Source of the DNA: Actinomycetota bacterium
GTDB taxonomy: Bacteria; Actinomycetota; Actinomycetes; S36-B12
DNA: 64,000 nt
Assembly (NCBI GenBank): GCA_016870515.1
Contig: VGBL01000004.1
Location: 62,001-126,000, forward strand
Direction: 5' to 3'
In this document: positions 53,306 to 62,319 of the stretch, piece after piece
Layout of the letters: each line of letters starts with the position of its first letter
Position numbering within the stretch: position 1 is the first letter of the stretch
Translations under genes and position numbers: made by a program
Notes under the pieces: model-generated
Told to the model about the DNA's origin: nothing
Seen by the model: only the letters and a program-made list of their open reading frames with translations
Databases searched by the model: none

Positions 53306-55354
53306 GTGGACGACCCCCTGGAGGCCCTTGATCCCGAGCAGCGGGCCGTTGCCTTGGCTCTCGAGGGGCCCGTCGTGGTGTGGGCCGGGGCCGGCACCGG
53401 CAAGACGCGTGCGGTCACGCATCGCATCGCCCACGCCGTGCAGGTGGGAGCGCACGATCCTCGCCGCAGCCTGGCCGTCACCTTCACCACGCGCGCCGCC
53501 GGCGAGATGCGCGAGCGCCTGCGCTCCCTGGGAGTCGACGGCGTGCAGGTGCGCACGTTCCATTCCGCGGCGTTGCGCCAGCTCCGCCACTTCTGGCCGC
53601 GGGTCGTCGGCGGCGCACCCCCCGAGCTGGTCGGGCGTGCCGCGCCACTCGTGGCCGAGGCAGCAGCTCGATGCCATCTGCCCACCGATCCCGCGGTCAT
53701 TCGCGACCTGGCGGCAGAGATCGCGTGGGCCAAGCAGGTCCAGACCGCTCCCGAGGGTTACCCCGAGGCCGCCCTGCAGCGCACCCCTCCCGTATCGCTC
53801 GCCGACATGGCGCGGGCCTATGCCGCCTACGACGAGATCAAGTCCGAGCGCGGACTGATCGACTTCGACGACGTGCTCCTTCTGACTGTCGGGGCCCTCG
53901 CCGAGCGCCCCGACGTCGCCGAGGAGGTCCGCACGGCCTATCGCTGGTTCACCGTCGACGAATTCCAAGACGTCAGTCCGGTGCAGAGTCGGCTGCTCGA
54001 CCTGTGGCTGGGTGATCGCGACGACGTGTGCGTCGTGGGAGACGGCGCGCAGACCATTTACTCCTTCGCCGGGGCCAACGATCGCTTCCTCCGCGAGTTC
54101 CCCGCGCGCTTCCCCGGGGCCACTGCGGTGCGGCTCTTCCGCACATATCGCAGCACGGAGCAGATCGTGGCGATGTCAAACCGGATCCTTACCGCGGGCG
54201 CAGGCGACCAAGGCCTGACCTCCCAGGTCGGTCCGGGCCCCGACCCGGTGGTGGAGGCATTCGACGATGAGGTCGCCGAGGCCCAGGCCGTGGCCGATCG
54301 CATCCAGCGACTGATAGCCGAGGGCATGGCAGCGCGTGGCATCTGCATCCTGGTTCGCATCAACGGTCAGATGCCCGCCTTCGAAGAGGCACTAGCCGAG
54401 AGGGGCATCCCCGTTGTCCTGCGCGGAGGTGAGCGATTCTTCGATCGCGGCGAGGTGCGCGAGGCGCTGACTCGCCTGCGTGGTGCCGCGCGGGCCGACG
54501 GCACCGAGCCCGCTGCCGCCGGGATGCTCGGCATACTCAGCGCGATGGGCCACACACCAGACCCACCGCGCAGCACCGGTGCCGTTCGGGAGCGCTGGGA
54601 GTCGCTGTCGGCGCTCGTTGGCCTGGCCGAGTCCCTTGGTCCGGATGTCGACCTCGCCGGTTTCGTCATCGAGGTGGATCGACGTGCCGAAGCGCAGCAT
54701 GCACCGGTAGCAGATGGGGTTGTCCTGGCCACCATTCACGCTGCCAAGGGGCTGGAATGGGAGGCCGTCTTCGTCGCCGGACTGGCCGAGGGCTCGCTCC
54801 CGCACGCGCAGTCCCTCGCCGACGACGGCCTTGCCGAGGAGCGCCGTCTGTTCTACGTCGCCATCACAAGGGCACGGCGCCACCTGACTCTGACGTGGGC
54901 GCGTTCGCGCCAGCCCGGTGGACGAGGGCAGCGGCAGCGCAGCCGCTTTGTCGATGAGGCCGAGGCGATATCCGCCGGTCCGCTCGGTGCCGCGAGCGTG
55001 TCGCGGGGAGCCGCGCGAGCACGTCGAGCGGAGCGGCGCGGTCCGGCGTCCTGCCGCGTGTGCGGCCGGTCGCTCGTCACCGGTCCGGAGCGCGCGCGCA
55101 TGCGCTGTCGCACGTGTCCGTCAACCGCGCAGGAGGCTCTCGTCGAGGAGCTCAAGGCGTGGCGCCTGCAGCGTGCCCGTGAACGCAACGTGCCAGCCTA
55201 CGTCGTCTTCACCGATGCGACCCTCGATGCCCTGGCCGAGGCCATGCCCAGCGATGCCGACGGCCTCCTGGCGATCACCGGCATCGGTCCCGACAAGGCC
55301 GGTCGCTACGGCGAGCAGATCCTCGACCTCCTCGAGCAGCATCGAGGTGGCTAG
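53306..55354 (+). CDS. uvrD2: ATP-dependent DNA helicase UvrD2
   Basis: A 682-residue superfamily 1 helicase. Walker A GAGTGKT (K33), motif II DEFQDVS, and GLAEGSLPHAQ in the C-terminal motor region. It ends with a tetracysteine module (CRVC...CRTC, about residues 575-600) and an HRDC domain (about 608-680), the specific UvrD2 architecture. GTG at 53306 lies exactly 6 nt after GACGAT. Stop is in a shared CTAG. Confidence 0.93.
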   Translation: MDDPLEALDPEQRAVALALEGPVVVWAGAGTGKTRAVTHRIAHAVQVGAHDPRRSLAVTFTTRAAGEMRERLRSLGVDGVQVRTFHSAALRQLRHFWPRVVGGAPPELVGRAAPLVAEAAARCHLPTDPAVIRDLAAEIAWAKQVQTAPEGYPEAALQRTPPVSLADMARAYAAYDEIKSERGLIDFDDVLLLTVGALAERPDVAEEVRTAYRWFTVDEFQDVSPVQSRLLDLWLGDRDDVCVVGDGAQTIYSFAGANDRFLREFPARFPGATAVRLFRTYRSTEQIVAMSNRILTAGAGDQGLTSQVGPGPDPVVEAFDDEVAEAQAVADRIQRLIAEGMAARGICILVRINGQMPAFEEALAERGIPVVLRGGERFFDRGEVREALTRLRGAARADGTEPAAAGMLGILSAMGHTPDPPRSTGAVRERWESLSALVGLAESLGPDVDLAGFVIEVDRRAEAQHAPVADGVVLATIHAAKGLEWEAVFVAGLAEGSLPHAQSLADDGLAEERRLFYVAITRARRHLTLTWARSRQPGGRGQRQRSRFVDEAEAISAGPLGAASVSRGAARARRAERRGPASCRVCGRSLVTGPERARMRCRTCPSTAQEALVEELKAWRLQRARERNVPAYVVFTDATLDALAEAMPSDADGLLAITGIGPDKAGRYGEQILDLLEQHRGG

Positions 55355-56367
55355 GAGCCGGTCGTCGGCCACCGGCATCCGCACAGCGGGTGCGACGGAG
55401 CGGTCTCGCGCGTGACCGTGCCACCGGGGAGCGCGATGACCAACCGCGCCCGGACGCTGGGCGGCGCTGCATCGGGCCACCCCGCGGGCCATCGAAGCGC
55501 GCCGGTGCCCTCCCAGGCGTCAATCCACGCGAGTGCCTGCAGCGCGGTCAAGGCCGCGGCCGCAGCGGCCAGTGCCGAGTCCACGGGCTGCACCGCGGGT
55601 CGACGGTGCTGCAATTGCACGGCGATACGAGGCCAGGCGGCATCGTCGTCACCGCGGTGCAGGTCACGGCAGCGCAGGCACCCGGTCAATCCGGGGAGCA
55701 CGAAGGGACCGATGACGGCCTTGGCCCCGCGTACCGACACGGGCAGGTGCGGAACGTCGAGCGCGACATCATCAGGGTCGGATGGCGCATCGGGATGCGG
55801 GACATCGCACAGCACGTGACATGTGCGCGAGGCGCTCGAGCGTCGTGCGCGCCGCGAGGACGAACTCAGTCTGGTCTCGCGAACGATGTCACCGACGCCC
55901 GCCTGCGTCAGGGCGGCCGCCACGGCATCGGCTAGCTCACCGACGCCGTGGATCGCCACGCTGGCACTCAGGCGTCGATCCACGGCACGGGCGGCGAGTG
56001 CGGGTGAGCCCAGCACGAGCCGTGCGGCAGCAAGCCCGGGGGCGAGCCGCGTGCGCAACTGCGGGGTGGCCTCGCGGAGCCGGTCAGGGAGCACGGCTGC
56101 GTCGTCAAGAGCTCCGGTGCAACTGAGTGTGCGTAGCAGGTGCACGGCAGCGGAGCGGCGTACGCCGGACTCCTCGGCTGCGGTGAGCGCCTGCTCGAGC
56201 GTTCGCTCGCCCTGTAGGGATGCCGCCCACGCGATGACCGCGTGATCGACATCGCCGATGACGGCCCGACGATCGTCGTCTCCCACCTGAATGGTGGTGT
56301 CATCGCGCCAAATGATGGGGCTGTCATCGCGGAGCCACGGTCGGCGAGGAAGCAGTGAAGGCGTCAT
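55351..56367 (-). CDS. ThiF/E1-like protein, partner-free actinobacterial family
   Basis: A 338-residue protein related to ThiF/cyclodehydratase-like proteins (GPFVLPGLTGCLRCRDLHRGDDD...WP, SHPLCGCRW at the C-terminus, with CxxC and C-G-C zinc ligands). A canonical ATP-binding GxGxxG is weak (IHGVGELADAVAAAL). No precursor peptide or partner enzyme is adjacent, so a peptide-modification role is not supported. ATG at 56367 lies 6 nt after CACAGT. It occupies the place of Rv3196 in the conserved order. Confidence 0.75.
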   Translation of the reverse strand: MTPSLLPRRPWLRDDSPIIWRDDTTIQVGDDDRRAVIGDVDHAVIAWAASLQGERTLEQALTAAEESGVRRSAAVHLLRTLSCTGALDDAAVLPDRLREATPQLRTRLAPGLAAARLVLGSPALAARAVDRRLSASVAIHGVGELADAVAAALTQAGVGDIVRETRLSSSSRRARRSSASRTCHVLCDVPHPDAPSDPDDVALDVPHLPVSVRGAKAVIGPFVLPGLTGCLRCRDLHRGDDDAAWPRIAVQLQHRRPAVQPVDSALAAAAAALTALQALAWIDAWEGTGALRWPAGWPDAAPPSVRARLVIALPGGTVTRETAPSHPLCGCRWPTTGS

Positions 56368-56379
56368 GGCGGCACTGTG

Positions 56380-56971
56380 CCAGGCAATCCCGGATGCTCG
56401 CTGGCGCCATCCACAGGGAAGGAGGGGGCGCGGGTCAGGGGAGTCGCCTGTCCTGAGTCTGTCTGCTTGATCACGCAATCGCTGGAAGTACTCCGTCTCG
56501 GTGATCTCGCTGACCTGCTCGTCGACTCGCGACTGGTCGATCTCCACGCACAGCATGGCGACCTGCTCACGCAGGGCACGTTCGCGTTCGGCCACCTCGG
56601 CGCCGCAGGTCGCGGAAGCCATCGTTGAGCGTGCCCACGTCGTAGCCCTCGCGCAGCACTCGCGCGATATCTCCGGCCTTCATGCTGGAGGGCACGAGAT
56701 GCAGGGCACCTCCCTCGGCGACGGTGACTGACTCTCGAACGCGATTGGTCGCGTCGTGTCCTGCCTGCTGGATCGGGATCGTGCCCCACAGGAAGTCGTT
56801 CAGCGTGTTGTCGAGGGTTTCGTCGAAGCCGAGGAGCACATGGATGCCGGGGCTTTGGATGTCGGTGTCGATGACGCCTACGCGAGCGCCCATCGCAGCG
56901 AGATTGGCCGCGGTGTTGGACGTGTTGTTGTGTATCCTTATGCCTCCTCGAAAGCAGTGGACGCAAACCAC
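56380..56971 (-). pseudogene. Decayed ParA/MinD-type ATPase with a coiled tail in another frame
   Basis: A minus-strand reading VCVHCFRGG... then NLAAMGARVGVIDTDIQSPGIHVLLGF and LHLVPSSMKAGDIARVLREGYD is clearly a MinD/ParA-type ATPase, but where GGTGKSN should be, 12 extra bases replace Walker A with GGIRIHNNTSN. The frame ends after NDGFRDL, about half the normal length. A second frame continues from there with a charged helix (AERERALREQVAMLCVEIDQ...YFQRLRDQADRL), possibly a GvpG-like or other coiled fragment fused by deletion. No full gene is present. 56972-57074 holds nothing I recognise. Confidence 0.6.
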
Positions 56972-57074
56972 GGTGGTAGAACATCACTGTGCGCCAGTGT
57001 GCCGTGAAGCGATCGTGCGCGGTCATCACCGCACGCTGCACCCCGGGCCGAGGCGCATGCAGGCTGACCGTCGG

Positions 57075-58322
57075 TCAGGCGACCCCGCTGAAAACCATGG
57101 CGAAGGCCGCCAGCGCTCGTGCACACGCGACCGTGTCGGTCGTTGAGACCCACTCGTCGGGAGCGTGTGCGGCGGCGCTTTCGCCAGGCCCGAAGTGCAC
57201 CGTAGGGATCCCGGCGCCGACGAGCAGCCGCAGATCCGAGCCGAAGGGGCCGCCGTAGACCTGTGGTGTGCGGTCGAGCACCTCGCGGATGGTGTCGCTG
57301 AGATCTCGGACGAGCGAATGGCCCGGGTCGGTGCGTCCGGACGCGAACTGGCCGCCCCACCATTCGATCTCGACCGGATGCTCGGCTAGCCATGGATCGG
57401 TGGCGCAGAGGCCGGCGAGGGCATCCTCGAGGTCGGCGCGTGCCTGCGCGGGAGTCTCGCCCAGGGCAACCCCGAGTCGGCCCTCGGCGATCAGCAGATC
57501 GGGCACGGTCGACGACCAGTCGCCGGCGTGGACGGTACCGACCGACAGGGGGTAGGCAATGGGCCAGCGCTGCATCAGCGGGTCGACGTTGTCGTTGCGT
57601 CGGGCCTCAAGGCGCACGAGCTCCTCGAGCACAGGGACGAACTTGGCAATGGCGCTCACGCCCTCGGTGCGCCGTGACGCGTGCGTGGCGAGCCCGCGAA
57701 CGCGGACCCGGAAGGTCAGGGCGCCGCCGTTGGCCGGGATGAGATCGAGGTTGGTCGGCTCGGGGATGACGCAGGCATCTGCACGCAGTCCACGCTGCAG
57801 CAGCGCGTAGGTGCCGAGTCCGCCGTCCTCTTCGCCGCACACCGGAGCCAGCAGGACGTCGCCGCGAAGGCGGACCCCCGCATCGCGCAGGGCGCGCAGC
57901 GCGAACCACATGGCGGCGGTACCGGCCTTCATATCGCAGCTGCCCCGGCCGAGCAGCCGATCGCCGGCGATGCGGGGAGCGAAGGGGTCGCCCGACCACG
58001 CGGCGAGATCGCCGGGCGGCACCACATCGGTGTGTCCGAGGAAGAGGAGGGTGGGACCATCGCCGGTTCCTGGCCAGCGGGCGAGCACGCCCCGTGCGCA
58101 GTTGCGGTCTACTTCCATGCCAGGGAAGTCCGGTCGCGCCGAGAGCTCGGCGATATCGATGTCCCATGTCTGGACGTCGAGACCATCGGCCCGCCAGGCG
58201 TCGGCCAGGAAGTCTTGGATGTCGATCTCGGCGGCCGTTGCGCCCATGGAAGGCATGGCCACAAGACGCTCGACGGCGCCGACGAGCCCAGGGCCGTCGA
58301 CGCCGTCGATGACTTCTGTCAA
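57075..58322 (-). CDS. M20-family ArgE/DapE-type metallodeacylase
   Basis: A 415-residue two-zinc deacylase. Ligands are visible in FLGHTDVVPPGD, GRGSCDMKAG, CGEEDGG (catalytic Glu), PEPTN and a C-terminal His in VHFGPGES...HAPDEW. It belongs to the ArgE/DapE/carboxypeptidase-G2 group; desuccinylation of succinyl-diaminopimelate is possible, and dapC/dapD are in the window, but it lies 41 kb away and is longer than typical DapE. TTG at 58322 is the only sensible start found. Downstream of the DUF5679 gene. Confidence 0.82.
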   Translation of the reverse strand: MTEVIDGVDGPGLVGAVERLVAMPSMGATAAEIDIQDFLADAWRADGLDVQTWDIDIAELSARPDFPGMEVDRNCARGVLARWPGTGDGPTLLFLGHTDVVPPGDLAAWSGDPFAPRIAGDRLLGRGSCDMKAGTAAMWFALRALRDAGVRLRGDVLLAPVCGEEDGGLGTYALLQRGLRADACVIPEPTNLDLIPANGGALTFRVRVRGLATHASRRTEGVSAIAKFVPVLEELVRLEARRNDNVDPLMQRWPIAYPLSVGTVHAGDWSSTVPDLLIAEGRLGVALGETPAQARADLEDALAGLCATDPWLAEHPVEIEWWGGQFASGRTDPGHSLVRDLSDTIREVLDRTPQVYGGPFGSDLRLLVGAGIPTVHFGPGESAAAHAPDEWVSTTDTVACARALAAFAMVFSGVA

Positions 58323-58360
58323 GCCACGCGGAGCGATATGCGCCGCGTGGGGGTGGTGCG

Positions 58361-58516
58361 TCAGGCCTTGCCCAGGATGCGGGTCACCTTGGTGCCGCAG
58401 ACGGGGCAGATGCCCTTGGCGAAGCGCCGCCCATTGGTCTCCTCGACATTGCCGGTGAAGTCGCGCTTCTCCTTGCACTTCACGCAGTACGCCGTACCCG
58501 TATACGACTCGGCCAT
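58361..58516 (-). CDS. DUF5679 zinc-ribbon protein
   Basis: A 51-residue protein with two CxxC pairs (CVKC and CPVC) and the DUF5679 core GTAYCVKCKEKRDF...CPVCGTKV. ATG at 58516 follows GAGGAGG. Likely a small RNA- or protein-binding zinc ribbon. It lies 38 nt upstream of the M20 gene, same strand. Confidence 0.85.
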   Translation of the reverse strand: MAESYTGTAYCVKCKEKRDFTGNVEETNGRRFAKGICPVCGTKVTRILGKA

Positions 58517-58996
58517 GGCCGTCCTCCTCGTCTCGCTGTGGAGCTGGTGAGGCGTCGCCTCACGCAGGGGCTCCTCACGGCCCGTCGCCACCCTAGGGCA
58601 GCCATGGGGGCCTCGGGGGACCGGTGAGCGCCCGGCCAGCGTGTCGTGGGCGATATAGGCAAAATCACCCGATTATCGCGCCGGCGGGAGGCCGTAGGTG
58701 CGCCACGGGGCACGCGGGTCGTTCCCGGGGGAAAGGAGCGCCCCCGGGTCGCAGAGCGGGGCGCGCGCCTTCCCCTAGCGCACGCCCGCCCGTTATCCCG
58801 GGGGCTGGCCGCGACGCTAGGGCGACCGATGTTGGGCGTCAACGCACCCTGTGGACGCGGCTGGGGACAGGGTGGGGACAGCGCAGGGATATCGGGGGAT
58901 GACAGGTGGATGACCTGGGGACGCCGCATTTTCTTTTCCCCGCAAACTGCACCTGACGTGCATCAACGCCGTGCACGGGCTGTGGAGCGCAGAAAG
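58517..58996. other. 480-nt region without a supported gene
   Basis: Contains the DUF5679 promoter side, a GC hairpin at 58724-58748 and a tract at about 58859-58922 with repeated GGGGACAG / GGGGATGACAG / TGGATGAC motifs. Plus-strand open frames here are Arg/Pro-rich and look like high-GC shadows. No whiB7-like gene, which occupies this neighbourhood in mycobacteria, is present. Confidence 0.6.
58724..58748. terminator. GC-rich hairpin in the 58.5-59.0 kb intergenic region
   Basis: CCCGGGGG and CCCCCGGG arms with a 9-nt purine-rich loop AAAGGAGCG. The loop carries AAAGGAG, so it could hide a ribosome site, but no start codon with a real product follows. It may be a terminator or leader element. 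Confidence 0.4.
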
Positions 58997-59563
58997 TCAG
59001 GAAGTGCAGCGCTCGCGGGCGGCCGCGACGAGGTTGCGGACGGACGCGTCAATGCCGTCGGGCAGCCGAGCCCAGTGCCACCACCGAAGGTCGAGGGACT
59101 CTCGTGTGCGCGTCTCCTGCGCGTACGCCGGTGCCAGCGCGAGGAACTGCACATCGAGGTGATCGAGCACGGTGGGATCACCTGTAGTGGGCCGGCATCG
59201 CACCGCATGCCGGTCGAGGCGCAGCGGCATGGCGTCGATACGCAGGTCGTCGACGCCGCTCTCCTCGGTGGCCTCTCGGTGAGCAGCGCCTATCAACGTT
59301 GTGTCGTCGCTTTCGCAGTGGCCGCCTGTCTGCAGCCACCGGCCGACCATGGGATGCAGCGTCAGCAGGACTGACTCGCGCGTGACATCGACGATGAGGG
59401 AGCTCGCGGTGACGTGACCGAATCGGCACTCGCGCAGCATCGCGTTGTCGTGGGCATCGAGGTGTGCGAGGTATTGCCCGCGGAGTTCTCGCTGGCCGGC
59501 GTCACTCGACCGCCAGGCGCTCAACGTCCGATAGGCGTCGGCCTGGAGGCCGGAGGGGCTCAC
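58997..59563 (-). CDS. NUDIX hydrolase
   Basis: A 188-residue NUDIX protein. The box reads GGHCESDDTTLIGAAHREATEESGV, with RE..EE.G intact and Asp in place of the first Glu. Substrate unknown. It overlaps the zincin gene by 4 nt (ATGA), so the two are co-translated. Confidence 0.85.
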   Translation of the reverse strand: MSPSGLQADAYRTLSAWRSSDAGQRELRGQYLAHLDAHDNAMLRECRFGHVTASSLIVDVTRESVLLTLHPMVGRWLQTGGHCESDDTTLIGAAHREATEESGVDDLRIDAMPLRLDRHAVRCRPTTGDPTVLDHLDVQFLALAPAYAQETRTRESLDLRWWHWARLPDGIDASVRNLVAAARERCTS

Positions 59564-60840
59564 GGAGCGTCAGGCTCGGGGCCGGTCAGCGGCTCGCCGG
59601 AGGTGCGGTCGAGGAACCCCTGTGGATCGCGCAGGTCTTCGGCGTCGGGCAGAAGGTCGGGGTGGCCCCACAGCGCGTCGCGACCGTTGATCCCGCGCGA
59701 TTGGCGCAGCAGTCGCCAGAGCTGCTCGGCCTCACGCAGGGCGCGCGGGCGAAGTTCGAGTCCCACCAGAGAGGCGAATGTCCGCTCGGCCGGACCGCCC
59801 GCTGCACGGCGACGGCGTACGGCCTCTTCCATCCGCTCGGACGAGGGAAGTGTCGCTGAACTCGCCTGAGAGACCACGTCGCTGACCCAGCCCTCGACAA
59901 GCGCCAAGACAGTCTCGAGGCGAGCGAGCGCGGCCTGCTGCTCGGGTGACTCGGCAAGTGCGAACATGTCTGAGCCCAGTGCTTCCGGCAGGCGCGCCGG
60001 ATCCTGCAGCGACGCGGGATCGATGCTCCGCATCGCTTCACCGAGCCGATCGGGATCCACGCGAATGCCGCGTGCGTAGCCATCGATAGCGCCTTCGAGT
60101 CGTGCGGGCAGCCACGGGACGTGGGCAAAGAGACGCTGGTGCGCGCATTCGCGGAGCGCGAGGTAGAGCCGCACCTCGTCGACGGGGATGCCGAGGCCGT
60201 CTCCGAACTGCTCGACGTTGCGGGGCACCAGCACCGGGCGGGCGTCGGTCGTCAGGGGCACGCCGACGTCGGCCGCGCCCACGACCTCGGTGGACAGTGC
60301 GGCCAGGGCCTGGCCGACCTGCATGCCGAACATCGCCGCACCCATCTGCCGCGCCATCGCCATCAGCGGGGCGATCATGGCCGCCGCCTCCGGGGGGAGT
60401 CCCTCGGGGAGGATCGCTGCGATCTCGGGAGGCGTCGCTTCGCCTTCGCCGGCCGCCATCACCGTCTGCACGTGCTCGGCGATCGGACCGACGATTCGCT
60501 GCCAAGCGGGGAAGGTGCCCTCGAGCCACTCGGAGCGGCTCCATGCCATGCCATCGGCTGACGACGCGGGAAACGACGTTGCGGGATCGAGCCAGATCTG
60601 AGCGAGGCTGATCGCCTCGACCACTGCCTGACGCTGCGCTTGGGACACCGACGAATCGCCTTGGCCGGAGATGGCTTGACGCGCGCCGTCGCGCGCGAGA
60701 TCCCAGCTGATGCCGCCCTCGGTGCCGCCCTGCTGCATGAGGCGACCGAGCTGCTGGAGCATGGCGCCAAGCTGCGACATGTCGAACGGCGGCTGCCCCC
60801 CATCGGGGGCTCCGAAGCCGAAGGGCAGGTTGCCGCTCAT
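59560..60840 (-). CDS. DUF2342 zincin-like protein
   Basis: A 426-residue actinobacterial protein of the zincin_2/DUF2342 family. The diagnostic helix LRECAHQRLFAHVPWL holds a H-x-R-L-F pattern rather than a full HExxH, so catalysis is doubtful. ATG at 60840 lies exactly 6 nt after TACCGT. It is divergent from the small membrane protein and Lon-like protease genes, the conserved order. Confidence 0.88.
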   Translation of the reverse strand: MSGNLPFGFGAPDGGQPPFDMSQLGAMLQQLGRLMQQGGTEGGISWDLARDGARQAISGQGDSSVSQAQRQAVVEAISLAQIWLDPATSFPASSADGMAWSRSEWLEGTFPAWQRIVGPIAEHVQTVMAAGEGEATPPEIAAILPEGLPPEAAAMIAPLMAMARQMGAAMFGMQVGQALAALSTEVVGAADVGVPLTTDARPVLVPRNVEQFGDGLGIPVDEVRLYLALRECAHQRLFAHVPWLPARLEGAIDGYARGIRVDPDRLGEAMRSIDPASLQDPARLPEALGSDMFALAESPEQQAALARLETVLALVEGWVSDVVSQASSATLPSSERMEEAVRRRRAAGGPAERTFASLVGLELRPRALREAEQLWRLLRQSRGINGRDALWGHPDLLPDAEDLRDPQGFLDRTSGEPLTGPEPDAP

Positions 60841-60941
60841 GCGAACACGGTAAGGGAAGGGGTAGGTTCAGGCAGGGGGCGTACCCTGGAGCCCGGGCCC
60901 GGCGGCCCCGAATCGATTCGACCCGACCCGAGGAGTGACGC

Positions 60942-61217
60942 GTGTCTGCCCTGCTGTGGTGGCTCATCCCCGCGGGTGCCACCCTGCTCGCCCTCGCCTG
61001 GGCAGCGCTGCGCAATCGTCCTCGGCGTCCGCTCGACACCCATTCATCGTTGAGCGACATGGCCCGGTTTCGGGCCGCCATGCGACGTTCCATGCCCGAA
61101 CGGCGGTCCGCCCGGACACGGCGCCCAGGTCTGCCCCGCTCACCGCGACCCTCCCGCCCATCGGCGAGCGCAGCTCGTGCACGCCGCGGGCATGGCGGCG
61201 ACGGCCCCTCCGAGTGA
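60942..61217 (+). CDS. Small membrane protein upstream of the Lon-like protease
   Basis: A 91-residue protein with one N-terminal membrane segment (VSALLWWLIPAGATLLALAWAALR) and a basic Arg/Pro-rich tail. Similar small proteins precede the PDZ-Lon gene in other Actinomycetota. GTG at 60942 follows GAGGAG; its stop overlaps the next start (GTGA). Function unknown. Confidence 0.7.
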   Translation: MSALLWWLIPAGATLLALAWAALRNRPRRPLDTHSSLSDMARFRAAMRRSMPERRSARTRRPGLPRSPRPSRPSASAARARRGHGGDGPSE

Positions 61218-62290
61218 CATTTGAAGGACCGTCGCGGCGCCGACCCGGTGCTCGCGCCATTACCGCCTTCATCAGCGGGGGAGGGCTCCTTGCCCTGTTA
61301 GTCCTGGCAGGACTCCTTCCGGTCCCCTACGTCGTCCTGTCACCCGGTCCGACGTTCAACACCATCGGCGATGTCAATGGAGTGCCGTTGGTGGAGATCA
61401 GCGAGACGACGACCTACCCCGTTACGGGCAACCTCGACATGACGACCATCCGCGAAGAGGGCGAGCCGCGCAGTCCCCTGACCGTCTACGGCGCCCTCGT
61501 TGCCTGGGTCGACCCCGACCGCGCCGTGCTCCCGCGCGAGCTGCTCTACGGCGAGGAGGAGACCGGGGAGGAGGTCGAGCAGCGCAATGCCGTGCTCTTC
61601 TCCACGTCGCAGTCCAACGCTGTCGCTGCGGCGATGAGAGCGCTCGACAAGCCCGTGATCGGGGATGTCGTGATCACGGCGGTCGTGGAGGGTACCCCGG
61701 CCTTCGGGGTGCTCGACGCGGGGGAGCTCATCCTTCGCGTCGATGGTCGCCAGGTCACGCGACCGGAGGACGTGGTGACGGCCGTGCGCGCGAAGCCCGT
61801 GGGTTCGACGCTCGACTTCACGGTGGAGCGCGATGGCACTGAGGCCGACGTGCAGCTTGATTCCGCTCCCAAGCCCGACGAGCCTGACGTCCCCTACGTA
61901 GGCATCACTGTCGGCATCAACTACCGCGCTGAGTTCCCGATCACCTTCACGCTCGAGGATATTGGGGGTCCGAGCGCGGGCCTGATGTTCGCGCTGGCCA
62001 TCGTCGATAAGCTAACGCCTGAGAATCTGGCGGCGGGGGGGCACGTGGCGGGCACCGGCACCATCGATCCCGCGGGCCGGGTCGGAGCGATTGGCGGCAT
62101 CCGCCAAAAGCTTGCGGGCGCGCGTGGCGCAGGCGCGACGCTCTTCCTGATGCCGGATGTCCACTGCGAGGAAGCACAGGGCCATATTCCCGACGGCCTC
62201 ACCGTCGTGCCGGTCTCTACGCTGGACGAGGCACTGGATGCGCTGGCCGCGTGGAGATCGGGCGGGCCCCTGCCCGCCTGCCCCGCCTAG
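61214..62290 (+). CDS. PDZ-containing Lon-like (S16) membrane protease
   Basis: A 358-residue protease: one membrane segment (about 15-40), a PDZ domain (about 145-215), then an S16 proteolytic domain with the Ser-Lys dyad S254 (GGPSAG) and K299 (GGIRQKL). It lacks the AAA ATPase, as is usual for this YlbL-like family. Its active site faces outside. GTG at 61214 overlaps the upstream gene by 4 nt; a longer frame from 60935 is rejected. Confidence 0.9.
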   Translation: MTFEGPSRRRPGARAITAFISGGGLLALLVLAGLLPVPYVVLSPGPTFNTIGDVNGVPLVEISETTTYPVTGNLDMTTIREEGEPRSPLTVYGALVAWVDPDRAVLPRELLYGEEETGEEVEQRNAVLFSTSQSNAVAAAMRALDKPVIGDVVITAVVEGTPAFGVLDAGELILRVDGRQVTRPEDVVTAVRAKPVGSTLDFTVERDGTEADVQLDSAPKPDEPDVPYVGITVGINYRAEFPITFTLEDIGGPSAGLMFALAIVDKLTPENLAAGGHVAGTGTIDPAGRVGAIGGIRQKLAGARGAGATLFLMPDVHCEEAQGHIPDGLTVVPVSTLDEALDALAAWRSGGPLPACPA

Positions 62291-62319
62291 TGAGATCGGC
62301 CCGCCTGACGTAAGTTGTC

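Noticed and set aside
58624-58902. 92-codon plus-strand frame in the intergenic region
   Set aside because: Arg/Pro-rich, no similarity to a known family, no ribosome site or leaderless hexamer.
60935-61213. Long N-terminal extension of the Lon-like protease frame
   Set aside because: It overlaps the small membrane protein gene, is Arg/Pro-rich and unconserved; the GTGA overlap at 61214 gives a normal start.
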